NCBI GenBank assembly: GCA_016196925.1
Contig: JACPWS010000012.1
Coordinates: 1-64,000 of the forward strand
Source of the DNA: Burkholderiales bacterium
Lineage (GTDB): Bacteria > Pseudomonadota > Gammaproteobacteria > Burkholderiales > Burkholderiaceae_D
Length of the DNA stretch: 64,000 nt
Direction of reading: 5' to 3'
Of the stretch, positions 1 through 11,663 are shown piece by piece (the first letter of the stretch is position 1; each line of letters begins with the position of its first letter). Position numbers and translations under genes: made by a program. Below the pieces are notes generated by a model. It saw only the letters and a program-made list of their open reading frames with translations, ran no database searches and was not told the origin of the DNA.

Positions 1-868
1 CTTCCTTGACGCCGGCGGTGAAGTATGTCTGCAGGCCGAGCAGTTTGTAGCCGGCGCGGAACAGGCGATCCAGGCCGGGTTCTTCCATGCCCATGTCGGC
101 CAGGAATTCGGCCTTATCGGCTTCGTCCAGGTCGGCGATTTCGGATTCGATGGCGGCGCAGATCGCGACGATCGGTGCGTTCTGGCTGGCGGCGTAAGCG
201 CTCAGCTGGTCCAGCAGCGGGTTATTGCTGAAGCCGTTGTCGGCCACATTGGCGACATACATGGCCGGTTTGGCGGTGATCAGGCACAGCGGCTTGATCA
301 GCAGCATTTCTTCGGCGTCCAGTCCCAGTGCGCGCACCGGCTGGGCTTCGTTCAGGGCCGGCATGATGCGTTCCAGCAGGGCGACCAGCTTGGCGGCGTC
401 CTTGTCGCCGGAACGGGCTTTCTTGTTTTCGCGGTGGATGGCTTTTTCTACCGTGCCCATGTCGGCCAGCGCCAGCTCGGTCTGTATCACTTCGATGTCG
501 TCCAGCGGGCTGATCTTGCCGGCCACGTGGATCACGTTGTCGTCTTCAAAGCAGCGCACCACGTTGACGATGGCGTCGGTTTCGCGGATGTGGGCCAGGA
601 ACTGGTTGCCCAGGCCTTCGCCCTTGGAGGCGCCCGCCACCAGGCCGGCGATGTCGACGAATTCCACGATCGCGTTCTGCACGCGTTCAGGCTTGACGAT
701 GGCGGACAGTTGCGCCAGGCGCGGATCGGGCACTTCGACTACGCCTACATTCGGTTCAATAGTGCAAAAAGGGTAATTTTCTGCCGGAATGCCTGCTTTA
801 GTCAGGGCATTGAACAGGGTGGATTTGCCGACGTTAGGCAGGCCGACGATGCCGCATTGGAGACTCAT
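1..868 (-). CDS. ychF: Ribosome-binding ATPase / GTPase YchF (C-terminus runs off the window)
   Basis: Reverse strand from 868 reads [51 protein letters not shown]..., a typical YchF N-terminus with P-loop. Confidence 0.95.
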   Translation of the reverse strand, partial: MSLQCGIVGLPNVGKSTLFNALTKAGIPAENYPFCTIEPNVGVVEVPDPRLAQLSAIVKPERVQNAIVEFVDIAGLVAGASKGEGLGNQFLAHIRETDAIVNVVRCFEDDNVIHVAGKISPLDDIEVIQTELALADMGTVEKAIHRENKKARSGDKDAAKLVALLERIMPALNEAQPVRALGLDAEEMLLIKPLCLITAKPAMYVANVADNGFSNNPLLDQLSAYAASQNAPIVAICAAIESEIADLDEADKAEFLADMGMEEPGLDRLFRAGYKLLGLQTYFTAGVKE

Positions 869-890
869 GATGTGTGCCGAAGTGTTGAGA

Positions 891-2297
891 TTAACCCGCT
901 ATTTTACCGGAAAGCGTGTGCATTCTGATTCTATGTGAGGATAAACGCTGCAAAAATCCCAGCAGCAGTACACCGGCCACGGTCAGCCCCATTACCAGGC
1001 CGATCCAGAATCCGCTGGCGGCCATAGGCTGGGCCGGGCGCCACGGCAGCCAGTCCGGCGCCAGTCCCAGCACAAAACCGAGCGGCAGGGCGAAGCCGTA
1101 AAACGCCATGACATGGATCAGCATAGGGGTGCGCGTGACCTTGTAGCCGCGGATGGCGCAGGCGGTGGTGACCTGGGCCGCATCCGACAGCTGGAACACG
1201 GCGGCGAACAGCAACAGCTTGGCCGCCATCTCTTGCACCTCGCGATCGCTGGTGTAGGCGGCCGCGATCTGGTGCCGGAACGCCATGATGAAGGCGGCCG
1301 ACAGCACGGCAAAGCCCAGCGCCAGCGCTACGCCTATCCAGGACACGAAGTGCGCGCGGCGCGCATCGCCCTCGCCCAGGGTTTGCCCGACCCGGGTGGT
1401 CAGCGCTATGCCCAGGCTCATCGGCAGCATGAACACCAGCGAAGAAAAATTCAGCGCGATCTGGTTGGCGGACACCGCCACCACGCCGAAACGCGCGACC
1501 AGCAAGCCGACTGCGGAAAACGCCGAGACTTCGGCAAAATACGTGACGCCTATCGGCAGCCCCATCTTCAGCATGGCGCGGATCTCCGGCCAATGCGGCC
1601 GCTCGCGCTGCGCAAACGGATAGGTCGGGCGGTAGACCGGCGCGCGCCGTATCCACAGCAGCATGGCGGCCAGCATCAGCCACAGGCCGACCCCGCTGGC
1701 GACTGCGCAGCCGGTCGCGCCGAGTTGCGGGAAACCGGCATGGCCGTAGATCAGCAGCCAGTTGACGGTGATATTGAAGCCCAGCCCGCCGAGCGCGATC
1801 AGCATCACCGGCTTGGTCTGGTTCAGGCTGGTGGTGTAGCCGTACAGCGCGCGGTACAGGGCGAACGCCGGCATCCCCATGCTGATTACATGCACGAACT
1901 GGCTCGCCTTGCGCTCGATTGCCGCCTCCAGTTGCAGGTAGGCGAACACCAGCGTCGACAGGTTCAGCAACAGGCAAGCCAGCACGCCCACGCCGAGTGC
2001 CATCCAGAGCGACTGGCGCATGATGTGCGGCACCCGGGAGAAATTTTCAGCGCCGACTTCATGCGCGACCACCGCATTGATCGCCATCATGACGCCCATC
2101 ACGGTGACCAGCACGATCGCCCACAGCGAAGTGCCGAGCGCCACCGCCGCCAGGTCGCCGGCGCTCAGGTGGCCGGTCATGGCGACGTCGGCCACCCCCA
2201 TGCCCACCGTGGCCAGCTGGCCTATCAGGACGGGCCAGGCGATTTGCCAGAGGGCGGCGGCTTCGGTGCGGATGCGGGTTTTCATGCGGAGCAACAA
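891..2297 (-). CDS. MATE family efflux transporter (NorM-like)
   Basis: 468-aa multi-TM protein, [34 protein letters not shown]; start may be the internal Met ([10 protein letters not shown]). Confidence 0.9.
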   Translation of the reverse strand: MLLRMKTRIRTEAAALWQIAWPVLIGQLATVGMGVADVAMTGHLSAGDLAAVALGTSLWAIVLVTVMGVMMAINAVVAHEVGAENFSRVPHIMRQSLWMALGVGVLACLLLNLSTLVFAYLQLEAAIERKASQFVHVISMGMPAFALYRALYGYTTSLNQTKPVMLIALGGLGFNITVNWLLIYGHAGFPQLGATGCAVASGVGLWLMLAAMLLWIRRAPVYRPTYPFAQRERPHWPEIRAMLKMGLPIGVTYFAEVSAFSAVGLLVARFGVVAVSANQIALNFSSLVFMLPMSLGIALTTRVGQTLGEGDARRAHFVSWIGVALALGFAVLSAAFIMAFRHQIAAAYTSDREVQEMAAKLLLFAAVFQLSDAAQVTTACAIRGYKVTRTPMLIHVMAFYGFALPLGFVLGLAPDWLPWRPAQPMAASGFWIGLVMGLTVAGVLLLGFLQRLSSHRIRMHTLSGKIAG

Positions 2298-2436
2298 TAA
2301 CGGTGAAGGACCCGCATCTTACCTTATCCGCCTTTGCCCGGCTGCACCGCAGGGGGAGGGGGCAGCGGTAAAAAGGCTGTAACCAGATTTCGTGTTGATG
2401 AGCGGTTTTGTGAAGAGCCCGGATCTTATTAAGCTC

Positions 2437-2574
2437 ATTCCGGCATGGTGTTAGCCGGAATCGGTGCAAGGAGTCCTTGCACCTTTGTCCGCATAAGTAA
2501 CATCGCCACTCTCAAGACAGGCAGTCAACGCAACAAAAGTCGCTGGATTCCGGCTTAAAGCGTGCCGGAATGAC
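2437..2574. repeat. REP-like palindromes (ATTCCGGC..GCCGGAAT; GGTGCAAGGAGTCCTTGCACC; GGATTCCGGC..GCCGGAATGAC)
   Basis: Perfect 10-bp arms around one central base at 2463-2483; same motif set recurs at 47131-47167. Confidence 0.75.
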
Positions 2575-2643
2575 ATCTCCAACTTTTTTAAACATTAACG
2601 TAACGGTATCAACACGAAATCTGAATACAGCCGGTAAAAACAG

Positions 2644-2724
2644 ATACTCCCCCTGTTTTTATATAAAATCGGCCTGTCGTCAGCGGATTCATTGGCTTTC
2701 AAAATATACTCCATCCCAGTATTT
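2644..2724 (+). repeat. Copy E1 of ~80-bp palindromic repeat family (ATACTCCCCC end, YTRTCGTCAGCG core)
   Basis: ATACTCCCCCTGTTTTTATATAAAATCGGCCTGTCGTCAGCGGATTCATTGGCTTTCAAAATATACTCC...; matches copies at 22.5, 36.0 and 46.9 kb. Confidence 0.8.
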
Positions 2725-2754
2725 AAGCATGGTGAGCGCCATGTGGGCCGCGAA

Positions 2755-2905
2755 AGGTGTAGCGGGGAATTCGGGTAGCAAGCTACCCGCCCGCGCAACG
2801 ACTTGAGCATGCATGCTCAAGCGCGCCCTGCAAGCGGGAATCCATGTACATCAAACACTCAGGTGTATCTCCGCTTTCGCGGGGATGACGAAATCGGAAT
2901 AAATC
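2755..2905. repeat. Long composite BIME/MITE-like repeat with nested GGTAGC(A)AGCTACC and TTGAGCATGCATGCTCAA palindromes
   Basis: Near-identical stretch recurs at 14751-14930; part in inverse orientation at 4664-4822. Confidence 0.75.
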
Positions 2906-2914
2906 CGTGATTCC

Positions 2915-4009
2915 TTAAAACGGCAAGATGCGCGCCGGATCGGGGTTGTCCGCGAAGGCAGCGAATTCGTCGCGCAGGCGCTCGCTTTCGGCGATCGCGA
3001 TTTTCCAGTTGCGCGCGCGCAGATCGTGTTGCAAGCCGTAGTGGCTAAAGTCTTTGCGGTCGGGCAGCTTGCTGCGCGGCAGGCTGCGCACGAAGTCCGC
3101 CGAGGGTGACAGCATGATCACGTTATCGAGCCAGTCGCGATTTTCGCCGCGGCCGGCGCGCCGCCATGGCAGCGGCTTATCGAGCCAGCCCGGCACGATG
3201 TGGTCGGTGAAGTGCGGATACAGCACCAGCGCGCCTTCCTCGCCGGCGGTCAGGCGCGAGTAGGGCAGCGCCAGGTGGTAGTCGATCATGCCACCGTCCC
3301 AGTACTGGCCGTTCGGCGCATGCGCGATCCGGGTGACCGGCTGCATGATCAGCGGCAGGGTGCCGGAGGCCAGCAAGGCCGATGCGAGATTGTCGGGCGT
3401 CAGCGACGAGAAATGGGTATCGAAATTATCGAACTTCGCTTTCAGCCAGTACAGCGGATCGCGCAAGTCGCCGATCACCATCCTGTCCATGTGGCGGGCC
3501 AGGCGCGCGCGCGAGGCGAGGTTGGCCAGGCCGGCGGCGGCGAAGCCGGCCCTGGTCCCCAGTCTGCTCCCGGGCGCCGCCAGCCAGCCGCGCCCGCGCA
3601 TCGCCAGCACTTGCAACCGGTGCAGCGGCTGATGGGCGATTTCCTGTTCGTGCCCGCCTATAAATTCCTGCAACAATTGCTTGATGATGGACGTCACTTC
3701 CTGCGGACCCGGCCTGGCCGTATAGGTCTGGGCGCAATACAAATCGCCGAGACGGCGGAAGGCCGCCGCCGGGTCGGCATGGCTGGCCGCCGCCATGCGC
3801 CAGGCGCCTATCGAGGCCCCGATCAGCGTGCGTACTCTGGGCGCAGCCGGCAGCCACTCGCCGAACAGCCACTGATCGAGCGCCTGCAGGATCAAGCCCT
3901 TCGGGCCGCCGGCCGCAGCCGGAAGCACGGCGATGTCTTGCGCTTGCAGCCCATGCGCGCGGATATGCGCGAGCGCAGTCTTGCCGGCGCGGATTTCCAG
4001 GGCCTTCAT
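2915..4009 (-). CDS. Patatin-like phospholipase family protein
   Basis: [21 protein letters not shown]..., GASIGA nucleophile motif and DGG motif; start MKALEIRAG at 4009 overlaps the pth stop as ATGA. Confidence 0.8.
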   Translation of the reverse strand: MKALEIRAGKTALAHIRAHGLQAQDIAVLPAAAGGPKGLILQALDQWLFGEWLPAAPRVRTLIGASIGAWRMAAASHADPAAAFRRLGDLYCAQTYTARPGPQEVTSIIKQLLQEFIGGHEQEIAHQPLHRLQVLAMRGRGWLAAPGSRLGTRAGFAAAGLANLASRARLARHMDRMVIGDLRDPLYWLKAKFDNFDTHFSSLTPDNLASALLASGTLPLIMQPVTRIAHAPNGQYWDGGMIDYHLALPYSRLTAGEEGALVLYPHFTDHIVPGWLDKPLPWRRAGRGENRDWLDNVIMLSPSADFVRSLPRSKLPDRKDFSHYGLQHDLRARNWKIAIAESERLRDEFAAFADNPDPARILPF

Positions 4010-4578
4010 CTCGGCGTATGCAATTGCATCATCGCTTCCGGGAACTTGCCTTCCACCAGCAGCGGCAGGATCTTCAGGCTGGCGGCGATCGCTTCGTCGA
4101 TCAGCGGCTGTTCTTCCTTGCGCGGCCGGTGCAGCACAAAATCCGCCACCGCATGTTGCAGGTTCAGCGTGCGCGGATGGCCGATTCCTAACCTTAAACG
4201 CCAGTAATCCTGAGTGGCCAGCGCGGCCGTGATGTCTTTCAAGCCGTTGTGGCCGCCGGACGAGCCGCCCTTCTTCAGCTTGGCGGCGCCGGGCGGCAGA
4301 TCGAGTTCGTCGTGCACCACCAGCACTTGCTCGGGCGCGATCTTGTAAAAGCGGCAAAGCGCGCCGACAGCCTGGCCGGAACGGTTCATGAAGGTCTGCG
4401 GTTGCAGCAGCCAGACTTCGCTGTCGGCGATGCGGGTCTTGCCGACCAGGGCGTTAAAGTTTTTGTCGCGCTGCAGGCTGACCGGCAATTGGTCGAGCAG
4501 CCAGAAGCCGGCGTTGTGCCGGGTTTGTTCGTATTCCGGGCCAGGGTTGCCGAGGCCGACGATGAGGCGGATGGTCAT
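4006..4578 (-). CDS. pth: Peptidyl-tRNA hydrolase
   Basis: [31 protein letters not shown]...MNRSGQAV...HDELDLPPG...[11 protein letters not shown]. Confidence 0.97.
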   Translation of the reverse strand: MTIRLIVGLGNPGPEYEQTRHNAGFWLLDQLPVSLQRDKNFNALVGKTRIADSEVWLLQPQTFMNRSGQAVGALCRFYKIAPEQVLVVHDELDLPPGAAKLKKGGSSGGHNGLKDITAALATQDYWRLRLGIGHPRTLNLQHAVADFVLHRPRKEEQPLIDEAIAASLKILPLLVEGKFPEAMMQLHTPR

Positions 4579-4613
4579 GGGATGCTGGTGTTGGTGTTTG
4601 GTTGTGAATGATT

Positions 4614-4867
4614 GTCCACGAAAAACACGAAAGGCACGAAAAAAAACGAATCAATAATAAATTGCCGTCATCCCCGCGCAGGCGGGGATCCAGTGACTGT
4701 TGGTAGTTACGACACTGGATTCCCCCTTGCAGGGCGCGCTTGAGCATGCATGCTCAAGCCGTTTCGCAGGCGAGCAGCATGCTGCTCGAATTCCCTGCAA
4801 CACCCTGCGCGGGAATGAAAAAATGGAGGTTTTAGTTCTTTTCGGGCCTTTCGTGTTTTTCGTGGAC
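4614..4867. repeat. Nested repeat: ~33-bp terminal inverted repeats (GTCCACGAAAAACACGAAAGGCNCGAAAA) enclosing a REP/BIME
   Basis: 4614-4647 and the reverse complement of 4835-4867 match almost completely; interior holds GTCATCCCCGCGCAGGCGGGGATCC and GAGCATGCATGCTC. Confidence 0.8.
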
Positions 4868-4877
4868 AGCGCTCTCC

Positions 4878-7805
4878 CTACTTCTGCAACAACGGCAGCA
4901 AATACTTGCCGGTCACACTGTCAGGATTGTCGGCCACCTGTTCCGGCGTGCCGGTCGCGATGATGCGGCCGCCGCCGGCGCCGCCTTCGGGGCCGAGGTC
5001 GATCAGCCAGTCGGCGGTTTTGATCACGTCCAGATTATGTTCGATGATGACCACGGTATTGCCCTGGTCGCGCAGGCGGTGGATCACTTTCAGCAGCAGC
5101 GCGATGTCGTGGAAATGCAGGCCGGTGGTCGGTTCGTCCAGGATGTACAGGGTGCGGCCGGTGTCGCGTTTGGACAGTTCCAGCGACAGTTTCACGCGCT
5201 GCGCTTCGCCGCCGGACAGCGTGGTGGCGCTCTGGCCCAGGCGGATATAGCCGAGCCCGACGTCGAGCAGGGTGTGCAGCTTGCGCGCGATCAGCGGCAC
5301 CGGCTTGAAGAATTCGTGCGCGTCTTCCACCGTCATTTCCAGCACCTGGTGGATGTTCTTGCCCTTGTACTGGACTTCCAGGGTTTCGCGGTTATAGCGC
5401 TTGCCGTGGCAGACGTCGCAAGGCACGTACACATCGGGCAGGAAGTGCATCTCGACCTTGATCACGCCGTCGCCCTGGCAGGCTTCGCAGCGTCCGCCTT
5501 TCACGTTGAACGAGAAACGGCCGGCGCTGTAGCCGCGTTCCTTGGCGGTAGGCACGGTGGCGAACAGGTCGCGGATAGGGGTGAACAGGCCGGTGTAGGT
5601 GGCCGGATTCGAGCGCGGGGTGCGGCCTATCGGCGCCTGGTCGACCGCGATCACCTTGTCGAAATGCTCGAGGCCGCTGACGTGGTCGAAGGCGGCCGGT
5701 TCGGTTTGCGAGCCGTACAGATGGCGCGCCGCCACGTGGTACAGGGTGTCGTTGACCAGCGTCGATTTTCCCGAGCCGGAGACGCCGGTCACGCACGTCA
5801 GCAAGCCTACCGGCAGCTTCATCGTGACGTTTTTCAAGTTATTGCCGCCGGCGCCGGCGATCACCAGCTGCTTGTCCTTGGCGTACGGGGTGCGCTGTTC
5901 CGGCACCGCGATCTTCAGCGCGCCGGACAGGTATTGCGCGGTCAGCGAGCGCTTGTTGCTGAGGATATCTTGCAGGCTGCCTTCGGCGATCACTTCACCG
6001 CCGTGCACGCCGGCGCCCAGGCCCATGTCGACCACGTAATCGGCGCAGCGTATCGCGTCTTCATCGTGCTCCACCACCAGCACGCTGTTGCCGATGTCGC
6101 GCAAATGCTTGAGCGTGTCTATCAGCCTGTCGTTGTCGCGCTGGTGCAGGCCGATAGACGGTTCGTCCAGCACATACATCACGCCGGTCAGGCCGGAGCC
6201 GATTTGCGAAGCGAGGCGGATGCGCTGCGCTTCGCCGCCGGACAGGGTGTCGGCGCTGCGCTCCAGCGACAGGTAATCGAGGCCGACATTGTTCAGGAAA
6301 GTCAGGCGCGAAGAAATTTCCTTGATGATGCGGTCCGCGATGTCGCGCTTGGCGCCTGTCAGCTTCAGGTGTTCAAAGAAACGCAGGGTTTCGCGCAGCG
6401 GCAGGGCGCTGATCTCGTAAATCGCTTTTTCCTGCTTGCCGTGGCCGACCTTGACGTAGCGCGCTTCCACCCGCAGGCGCGCGCCTTCGCAAGACGGGCA
6501 GACTTTTTCATTGATGAACTTGGCCAGTTCTTCTTTCACCGCCATCGAATCGGTCTCGCGATAACGGCGCTGCAAGTTGGTGACCACGCCTTCGAACGCA
6601 TGTTCCTTGACGACGGCGCGGCCCTTCTCGTTGATATAGGTGAACGGGATAGTCTGCTTGCCCGAGCCGTACAGGATCACTTGCTGGGCCGCTTCCGGCA
6701 ATTGCTCGAAAGGCAGGTCCAGGTCGAAGTCGTAAAACGCGGCCAGATTCGACAACATCTGGAAATAGAATTGATTACGGCGGTCCCAGCCCTTGACCGC
6801 GCCGGACGCCAGCGACAGATTCGGGAAAGCCACGATGCGCTTCGGATCGAAGAATTCTATATGGCCGAGGCCGTCGCATTCGGGGCAGGCGCCCATAGGA
6901 TTGTTGAACGAGAACAGGCGCGGCTCCAGCTCTTGCAGCGAATAGCCGCACACCGGGCAGGCGAATTTGTTCGAGAACAGTTGCTCATGGCCGCTGTCCA
7001 TATCGACCACCAGCGCGCGCCCGTTGGCGATGCGCAGGCAAGTCTCGAACGATTCCGCCAGGCGTTGTTTGATCTCGGCCTTGACCTTGACCCGGTCCAC
7101 CACCACATCGATGGTGTGTTTTTCGGTTTTCTTCAGCTTAGGCAAATCCTCGACTTCCACAATCCTGGCCGGATGGGTGCCGCTCTGCACGCGGAAGCGC
7201 ACGAAGCCTTGCGCCTGCATCTGCTCGAACAGGTCGACATGCTCGCCCTTGCGATTCGCCACCACCGGCGCCAGTATCATCAGCTTGGTGTCTTCCGGCA
7301 TGGCCAGCACCGCATCCACCATCTGCGACACCGATTGCGCCGCCAGCGGGTTTTCCGGATGATCGGGGCAATACGGGGTGCCGACGCGCGCATATAGCAG
7401 GCGCAGGTAATCGTGGATTTCGGTGACCGTGCCGACCGTCGAGCGCGGGTTATGCGAGGTGGCTTTCTGCTCGATCGAGATCGCCGGCGACAGGCCTTCG
7501 ATCAAGTCGACATCGGGCTTCTCCATCAATTGCAAAAACTGGCGCGCATAGGCCGACAGCGATTCCACGTAACGGCGCTGGCCTTCCGCATACAGGGTGT
7601 CGAACGCGAGCGAAGACTTGCCCGAGCCGGACAGGCCGGTAATCACCACCAGCTTATTGCGCGGCAAATCGAGATTGATGTTTTTCAGGTTGTGGGTGCG
7701 CGCGCCGCGCACCCGTATCAGCTCGCGCTTTTGCTCCGGCGGGAGATGGCCGGCGTCGAAATCGATTTCGGCGGGTTTCGGTGCTGCTTTGGAGCGTTTA
7801 GTCAT
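4878..7805 (-). CDS. uvrA: Excinuclease ABC subunit A
   Basis: 975 aa, two P-loops, zinc-finger CxxC sets, [20 protein letters not shown] signatures. Confidence 0.98.
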   Translation of the reverse strand: MTKRSKAAPKPAEIDFDAGHLPPEQKRELIRVRGARTHNLKNINLDLPRNKLVVITGLSGSGKSSLAFDTLYAEGQRRYVESLSAYARQFLQLMEKPDVDLIEGLSPAISIEQKATSHNPRSTVGTVTEIHDYLRLLYARVGTPYCPDHPENPLAAQSVSQMVDAVLAMPEDTKLMILAPVVANRKGEHVDLFEQMQAQGFVRFRVQSGTHPARIVEVEDLPKLKKTEKHTIDVVVDRVKVKAEIKQRLAESFETCLRIANGRALVVDMDSGHEQLFSNKFACPVCGYSLQELEPRLFSFNNPMGACPECDGLGHIEFFDPKRIVAFPNLSLASGAVKGWDRRNQFYFQMLSNLAAFYDFDLDLPFEQLPEAAQQVILYGSGKQTIPFTYINEKGRAVVKEHAFEGVVTNLQRRYRETDSMAVKEELAKFINEKVCPSCEGARLRVEARYVKVGHGKQEKAIYEISALPLRETLRFFEHLKLTGAKRDIADRIIKEISSRLTFLNNVGLDYLSLERSADTLSGGEAQRIRLASQIGSGLTGVMYVLDEPSIGLHQRDNDRLIDTLKHLRDIGNSVLVVEHDEDAIRCADYVVDMGLGAGVHGGEVIAEGSLQDILSNKRSLTAQYLSGALKIAVPEQRTPYAKDKQLVIAGAGGNNLKNVTMKLPVGLLTCVTGVSGSGKSTLVNDTLYHVAARHLYGSQTEPAAFDHVSGLEHFDKVIAVDQAPIGRTPRSNPATYTGLFTPIRDLFATVPTAKERGYSAGRFSFNVKGGRCEACQGDGVIKVEMHFLPDVYVPCDVCHGKRYNRETLEVQYKGKNIHQVLEMTVEDAHEFFKPVPLIARKLHTLLDVGLGYIRLGQSATTLSGGEAQRVKLSLELSKRDTGRTLYILDEPTTGLHFHDIALLLKVIHRLRDQGNTVVIIEHNLDVIKTADWLIDLGPEGGAGGGRIIATGTPEQVADNPDSVTGKYLLPLLQK

Positions 7806-7926
7806 GGTCTTGGTGGCTGAATTTGGCTGGCTGAGGCGAGCAACCTGCTACTATAACGGGTTTTTGAAATTTCCCGCAGGCTTGTCCTTACTTAGCCTGA
7901 TACTGGCATACAAGACCCGTTCGATT

Positions 7927-9168
7927 ATGACTATTGCAACCCCTTCCGACGTCGCAGCGCTGGCCGCTGCTGAAGCTCAGGGCATGAGCCGTGACGAAAT
8001 CCGCGCCAGCGCTTCGCTGGCCGCCATCTTTGCCTTGCGCATGCTGGGCTTGTTCATGTTGTCACCGGTATTTGCAATTTATGCAAAAAGCTTAAGCGGC
8101 GGCGACAATGCCTTGCTGGTCGGGATCACGCTCGGGATGTTCAGCCTGGTGCAGGCATGCTGCCAGCTGCCGTTCGGCATCGCCTCGGATCGTTACGGAC
8201 GTAAGCCGGTGATTATCGCGGGCTTGATCTTGTTCGTGCTCGGCGCCGTGGTCTGCGCGGAATCGGGCAATTTGATCGGCGTGCTGATCGGCCGCGCGAT
8301 ACAAGGACTGGGCGCGATCTCGGCGGCGATCACCGCCTTGATCGCCGACTCTACGCGCGAAGAGCACCGCACCAAGGCGATGGCCATGGTGGGCGGCTCG
8401 ATCGGCATCACGTTTGCGCTGGCGATGGTGATTTCCCCCGTGCTGTTTGAAAGCATAGGCATGTCGGGCATGTTCCTGATGACCGCCGTGCTCGGCGTGG
8501 CGGCGATCGCCACGGTGTTGTGGGTCACCCCGGACGCGCCGGCGGTCCCGGCGGCGCCGGTAGCGCTCGCCAGCGTGCTGAAAAACCGCGAACTGATGCG
8601 TTTGAATCTGGGCGTGTTTGTGCTGCACTTCGCCCAGATGGCCATGTTTGTGGTGGTGCCGGCGACCCTGGTGCAGGTCGCCGGTTTCCCGGTCGCCAGC
8701 CATTGGAAAATTTACTTGCCGGTGATGCTGGTGTCTTTCGTCGCGATGCTGCCGGCCATTTTTGTCGGTGAAAAATACGGAAAAATGAAACCGGTATTCG
8801 TTGCCGCGATTGCCTTGCTATTCCTGGTGCAACTCGGCTTCTGGCAATTATTGCAGCATCCGTTTGCGCTGATCGCCTTGCTGTTCGCCTTTTTTATCGC
8901 ATTTAATATCCTGGAAGCAAGCCAGCCTTCGCTGGTTTCCAGAATCGCGCCGCCGGCGGCGAAAGGCGCGGCGCTCGGCGTTTACAACACTTTGCAAGCC
9001 CTGGGCATCGCCTGCGGTGCCGCGACCGGCGGCTATCTGACCCAGTACGCCAGCGCATCGGCAATCTTTGCGCTGTGTGCCGGGCTGACACTTATCTGGC
9101 TTATAATCGCATCCAACATGCCGGACATAGCGCGCCGGTCAGGCAGCAAACAGCCCGCACAGGGCTGA
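7927..9168 (+). CDS. MFS transporter
   Basis: [45 protein letters not shown]...; [11 protein letters not shown] motif. Start trimmed from the ORF-track start at 7597. Confidence 0.9.
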   Translation: MTIATPSDVAALAAAEAQGMSRDEIRASASLAAIFALRMLGLFMLSPVFAIYAKSLSGGDNALLVGITLGMFSLVQACCQLPFGIASDRYGRKPVIIAGLILFVLGAVVCAESGNLIGVLIGRAIQGLGAISAAITALIADSTREEHRTKAMAMVGGSIGITFALAMVISPVLFESIGMSGMFLMTAVLGVAAIATVLWVTPDAPAVPAAPVALASVLKNRELMRLNLGVFVLHFAQMAMFVVVPATLVQVAGFPVASHWKIYLPVMLVSFVAMLPAIFVGEKYGKMKPVFVAAIALLFLVQLGFWQLLQHPFALIALLFAFFIAFNILEASQPSLVSRIAPPAAKGAALGVYNTLQALGIACGAATGGYLTQYASASAIFALCAGLTLIWLIIASNMPDIARRSGSKQPAQG

Positions 9169-9215
9169 TGCCTATACATCAATATCAGGAATGAACAGGA
9201 AAACAGGAGAAAACC

Positions 9216-9698
9216 ATGGCATCCGTAAATAAAGTCATCATCGTAGGCAATCTGGGACGCGATCCGGAAACACGTTACATGCCCAGTGGTGACGCCATGA
9301 CCAGCATTACCGTGGCGACTACCGATAGCTGGAAAGACAAGGCCACCGGCGAGAAAAAAGAACAGACCGAATGGCACCGCATCACCTTCTTCGGCAAACT
9401 GGCCGAGATCGCCGGCCAGTACCTGAAAAAAGGCAGTCAGGTGTATGTAGAAGGCAGCCTGCGCACCCGCAAGTACACCGACAAAGACGGCGTGGAAAAA
9501 TACGCGACCGACATCAAGGCCGACACCATGCAGATGCTGGGCAGCCGCCAGGGCATGGGCGGCGGTTCTTCCATGGACGAAGGCTACGGCAGCGCACCGG
9601 CCCCGCAACAGCGCAGCGCCGCCCCGGCACAACGCCCAGCGCCGGCTTCACGCCCGGCGCCGAATTTCTCGGATATGGATGACGATATTCCGTTCTGA
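9216..9698 (+). CDS. ssb: Single-stranded DNA-binding protein
   Basis: [28 protein letters not shown]..., acidic C-terminus DMDDDIPF. Confidence 0.98.
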   Translation: MASVNKVIIVGNLGRDPETRYMPSGDAMTSITVATTDSWKDKATGEKKEQTEWHRITFFGKLAEIAGQYLKKGSQVYVEGSLRTRKYTDKDGVEKYATDIKADTMQMLGSRQGMGGGSSMDEGYGSAPAPQQRSAAPAQRPAPASRPAPNFSDMDDDIPF

Positions 9699-9708
9699 GA
9701 TATACCGA

Positions 9709-9837
9709 AGGAAGCACAGATTTAACCGGAATTCGTCATCCCCGCGGAAGCGGGGATCCACCTAAGTGCTTGATTTACATGGATTCCCGCTTTCGCGGGA
9801 ATGACGCGTTTTGATTTAATCTGCGTTTCCCTAAGTT
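9709..9837. repeat. MITE/BIME-like repeat family A copy
   Basis: GTCATCCCCGCGGAAGCGGGGATCCACCTAAGTGCTTGATTTACATGGATTCCCGCTTTCGCGGGAATGACG...ATTTAATCTGCGTTTCCCTAAG. Confidence 0.8.
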
Positions 9838-9849
9838 AGTTCTGTAAAT

Positions 9850-9883
9850 AAAACCCCGGTAAGCCAATCGCTACCGGGGTTTT
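9850..9883. terminator. Bidirectional intrinsic terminator downstream of ssb
   Basis: AAAACCCCGGTA-loop-TACCGGGGTTTT. Confidence 0.85.
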
Positions 9884-10042
9884 ATTTATTGTGGGGCGGC
9901 CAGATACCGCCACGTATTTGCATACTTCACGAGAAAAATCCAAGAGCGCAAAGCAATGTGGCACACTTCAAAACCCTCAAAGTGCCGCTTAGGCCATAAA
10001 AATAGATTCTCACCAATTTCTGTAGACCGCAAATCCCAGAAG

Positions 10043-10074
10043 CAAAACGCCAACCGGTGATGGTTGGCGTTTTG
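10043..10074 (-). terminator. Hairpin terminator, apparently of a now-truncated tRNA
   Basis: CAAAACGCCAACC / GGTTGGCGTTTTG stem, immediately 3' (minus strand) of the tRNA remnant. Confidence 0.75.
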
Positions 10075-10087
10075 TGAAATGTGTTCT

Positions 10088-10115
10088 TGGTGAGCCGTGG
10101 TGGAATCGAACCATC
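10088..10115 (-). pseudogene. tRNA 3'-end remnant (T-arm, 3' acceptor strand, discriminator and CCA)
   Basis: Minus strand GATGG-TTCGATT-CCACC-ACGGCTC-A-CCA; no matching 5' acceptor, D-arm or anticodon arm follows at higher coordinates. Confidence 0.75.
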
Positions 10116-10162
10116 TACTCAAGGATTTCCAAGAAACGCGTCGACGACGATGCGCTGTGCCG

Positions 10163-10702
10163 TCAGAGCGACAGCGTATCGATGCGGGACAGCCCTAAGC
10201 TGATGTTCTTCCTGATCGCGCCGGCGATGGCCATTTTGACACGCTCGGCGCCCGCAAATGCTTCCGACCCGCCTGTCGTGTGCTCGGACTTGATTGCTTC
10301 TTGCCAGACCACGGTGCCAGTGTCGGCGCGTTTCAAGGTCCAGCCCATTTCGATCTTGGACGTGAACGAGATGCCAAAAGATGGATGCTGCTCGTTGAAT
10401 ATCTGTACAGTCAGCTGATATTCGCCACCTTCAGGTTTAACGTTGGCAAAGGCCTTTGATTCGCTAATTGCGGCGGCCAGCGCGGCGCGCAGTTCGGTCA
10501 TGGTGGCGGCCGTCGCTGCTGCGTCGGCGCTCGGCGGAGGCAGCGCTGTCAGGCTGACCGATTGAGGGTGGTGCTTGGCCAACTGCATCGGCGCCGGCGT
10601 CATGTCCCGTTGGGTCAATTGCGATGCGCAGCCAGTCAGGGCCGCCAGCGTCACGACGATGGTCAGAGCACAGGCGCTACGGAAAAGGGAAGTCATTTTC
10701 AT
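10163..10702 (-). CDS. Putative lipoprotein, unknown function
   Basis: MKMTSLFRSACALTIVVTLAALTGCASQ: signal peptide with lipobox. Confidence 0.65.
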   Translation of the reverse strand: MKMTSLFRSACALTIVVTLAALTGCASQLTQRDMTPAPMQLAKHHPQSVSLTALPPPSADAAATAATMTELRAALAAAISESKAFANVKPEGGEYQLTVQIFNEQHPSFGISFTSKIEMGWTLKRADTGTVVWQEAIKSEHTTGGSEAFAGAERVKMAIAGAIRKNISLGLSRIDTLSL

Positions 10703-10733
10703 TGATAGTCTCTCTCAAGTGGTAGTGTGATAT

Positions 10734-11180
10734 TTATTTCTTAGGCGCAGACTGGATGTTGGTCAACACTTCAACGACCATTTCCTCGGGCGATTTTCGG
10801 GTCAGCGAAGTGTGTAGGGAATTGCCGGTCGCCATGGGGAAATTGCTCTTGGGATCGCGGAAATTGATGGTCAGCTCCAGCATGTACATGGTGATGTCCC
10901 ACATCCATTTGTCGATATAGGTGACCGACATATCCGCCTTGTAAGGCGTCGGCAGTTCTGGTCCGGTGGTGACTACGTAGCCCTCGCTTTCCAGCTTGGC
11001 CTTGATGATTTCGTTGACATTGTGACTGTCCTTGTCATGCTTGACAACGTAAGCGGTTTTGATTGCCGTCAGGTCTGCGCCCGGTGACAAGTTGGCGGAC
11101 GTGCGGTTCACGGCGCAGCCGGTCATCATCGACATCGCGCAAGCCAGCATGATTGCCGGTACTATTCTTTTCAAACTCAT
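10734..11180 (-). CDS. Putative lipoprotein, unknown function
   Basis: MSLKRIVPAIMLACAMSMMTGCAVN lipobox; adjacent to and co-oriented with 10163-10702. Confidence 0.65.
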   Translation of the reverse strand: MSLKRIVPAIMLACAMSMMTGCAVNRTSANLSPGADLTAIKTAYVVKHDKDSHNVNEIIKAKLESEGYVVTTGPELPTPYKADMSVTYIDKWMWDITMYMLELTINFRDPKSNFPMATGNSLHTSLTRKSPEEMVVEVLTNIQSAPKK

Positions 11181-11663
11181 TACTACTCCTTGTGGATATG
11201 GGGCCGGCTTGCCGGGCTTGGTTATTCGATAGTGTTCTATCGAGATCGGATTGTTCCGGACGGTTTATCGGAGCATTGCTGAGTGTCCGGATTAATGTAA
11301 GGGAGGGGGCGCTTGCCAACGTGGCGATGCTGCAGGATTGACGGGTTGGTGGCCCGGACTTGCAACGTGACCAGCCAGGATGCGACGAACCCGATCAGCT
11401 CTGGCCCCACATCTGTAGCGTATTCGTGAGCCGGGGGCAACAATCGCATCAGTTATCCTCAAAAATATTCCATATCTTAAAGGAAATAATGAGTATTTTG
11501 TAAATCATTTTTGTTGGGACATCGACCTTTGCGCGTGGACACGTCGACACACGGGAATTGATGTTGCCAGGAGTGATGTGCAGGCGCTGTCGCGGTCGTC
11601 GACGGGCGCGAAAACCGGCACTCCGTTGAGGCTGGCGGGGTTTTTTGTTGTCTACAGAATTTA

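Noticed and set aside
2570-2810. Short ORFs in the 2.6-2.8 kb gap
   Set aside because: They translate repeat sequence (the GVAGNSGS..LPA peptide recurs at 14.8 kb), not genes.
5037-7397. 786-aa ORF on the + strand opposite uvrA
   Set aside because: Antisense shadow of a high-GC gene; His/Gln/Arg-rich composition without domain signatures, while uvrA is unmistakable.
9886-10122. 78-aa ORF containing the tRNA remnant and terminator
   Set aside because: Overlaps structured RNA-like sequence; no RBS or recognisable protein.
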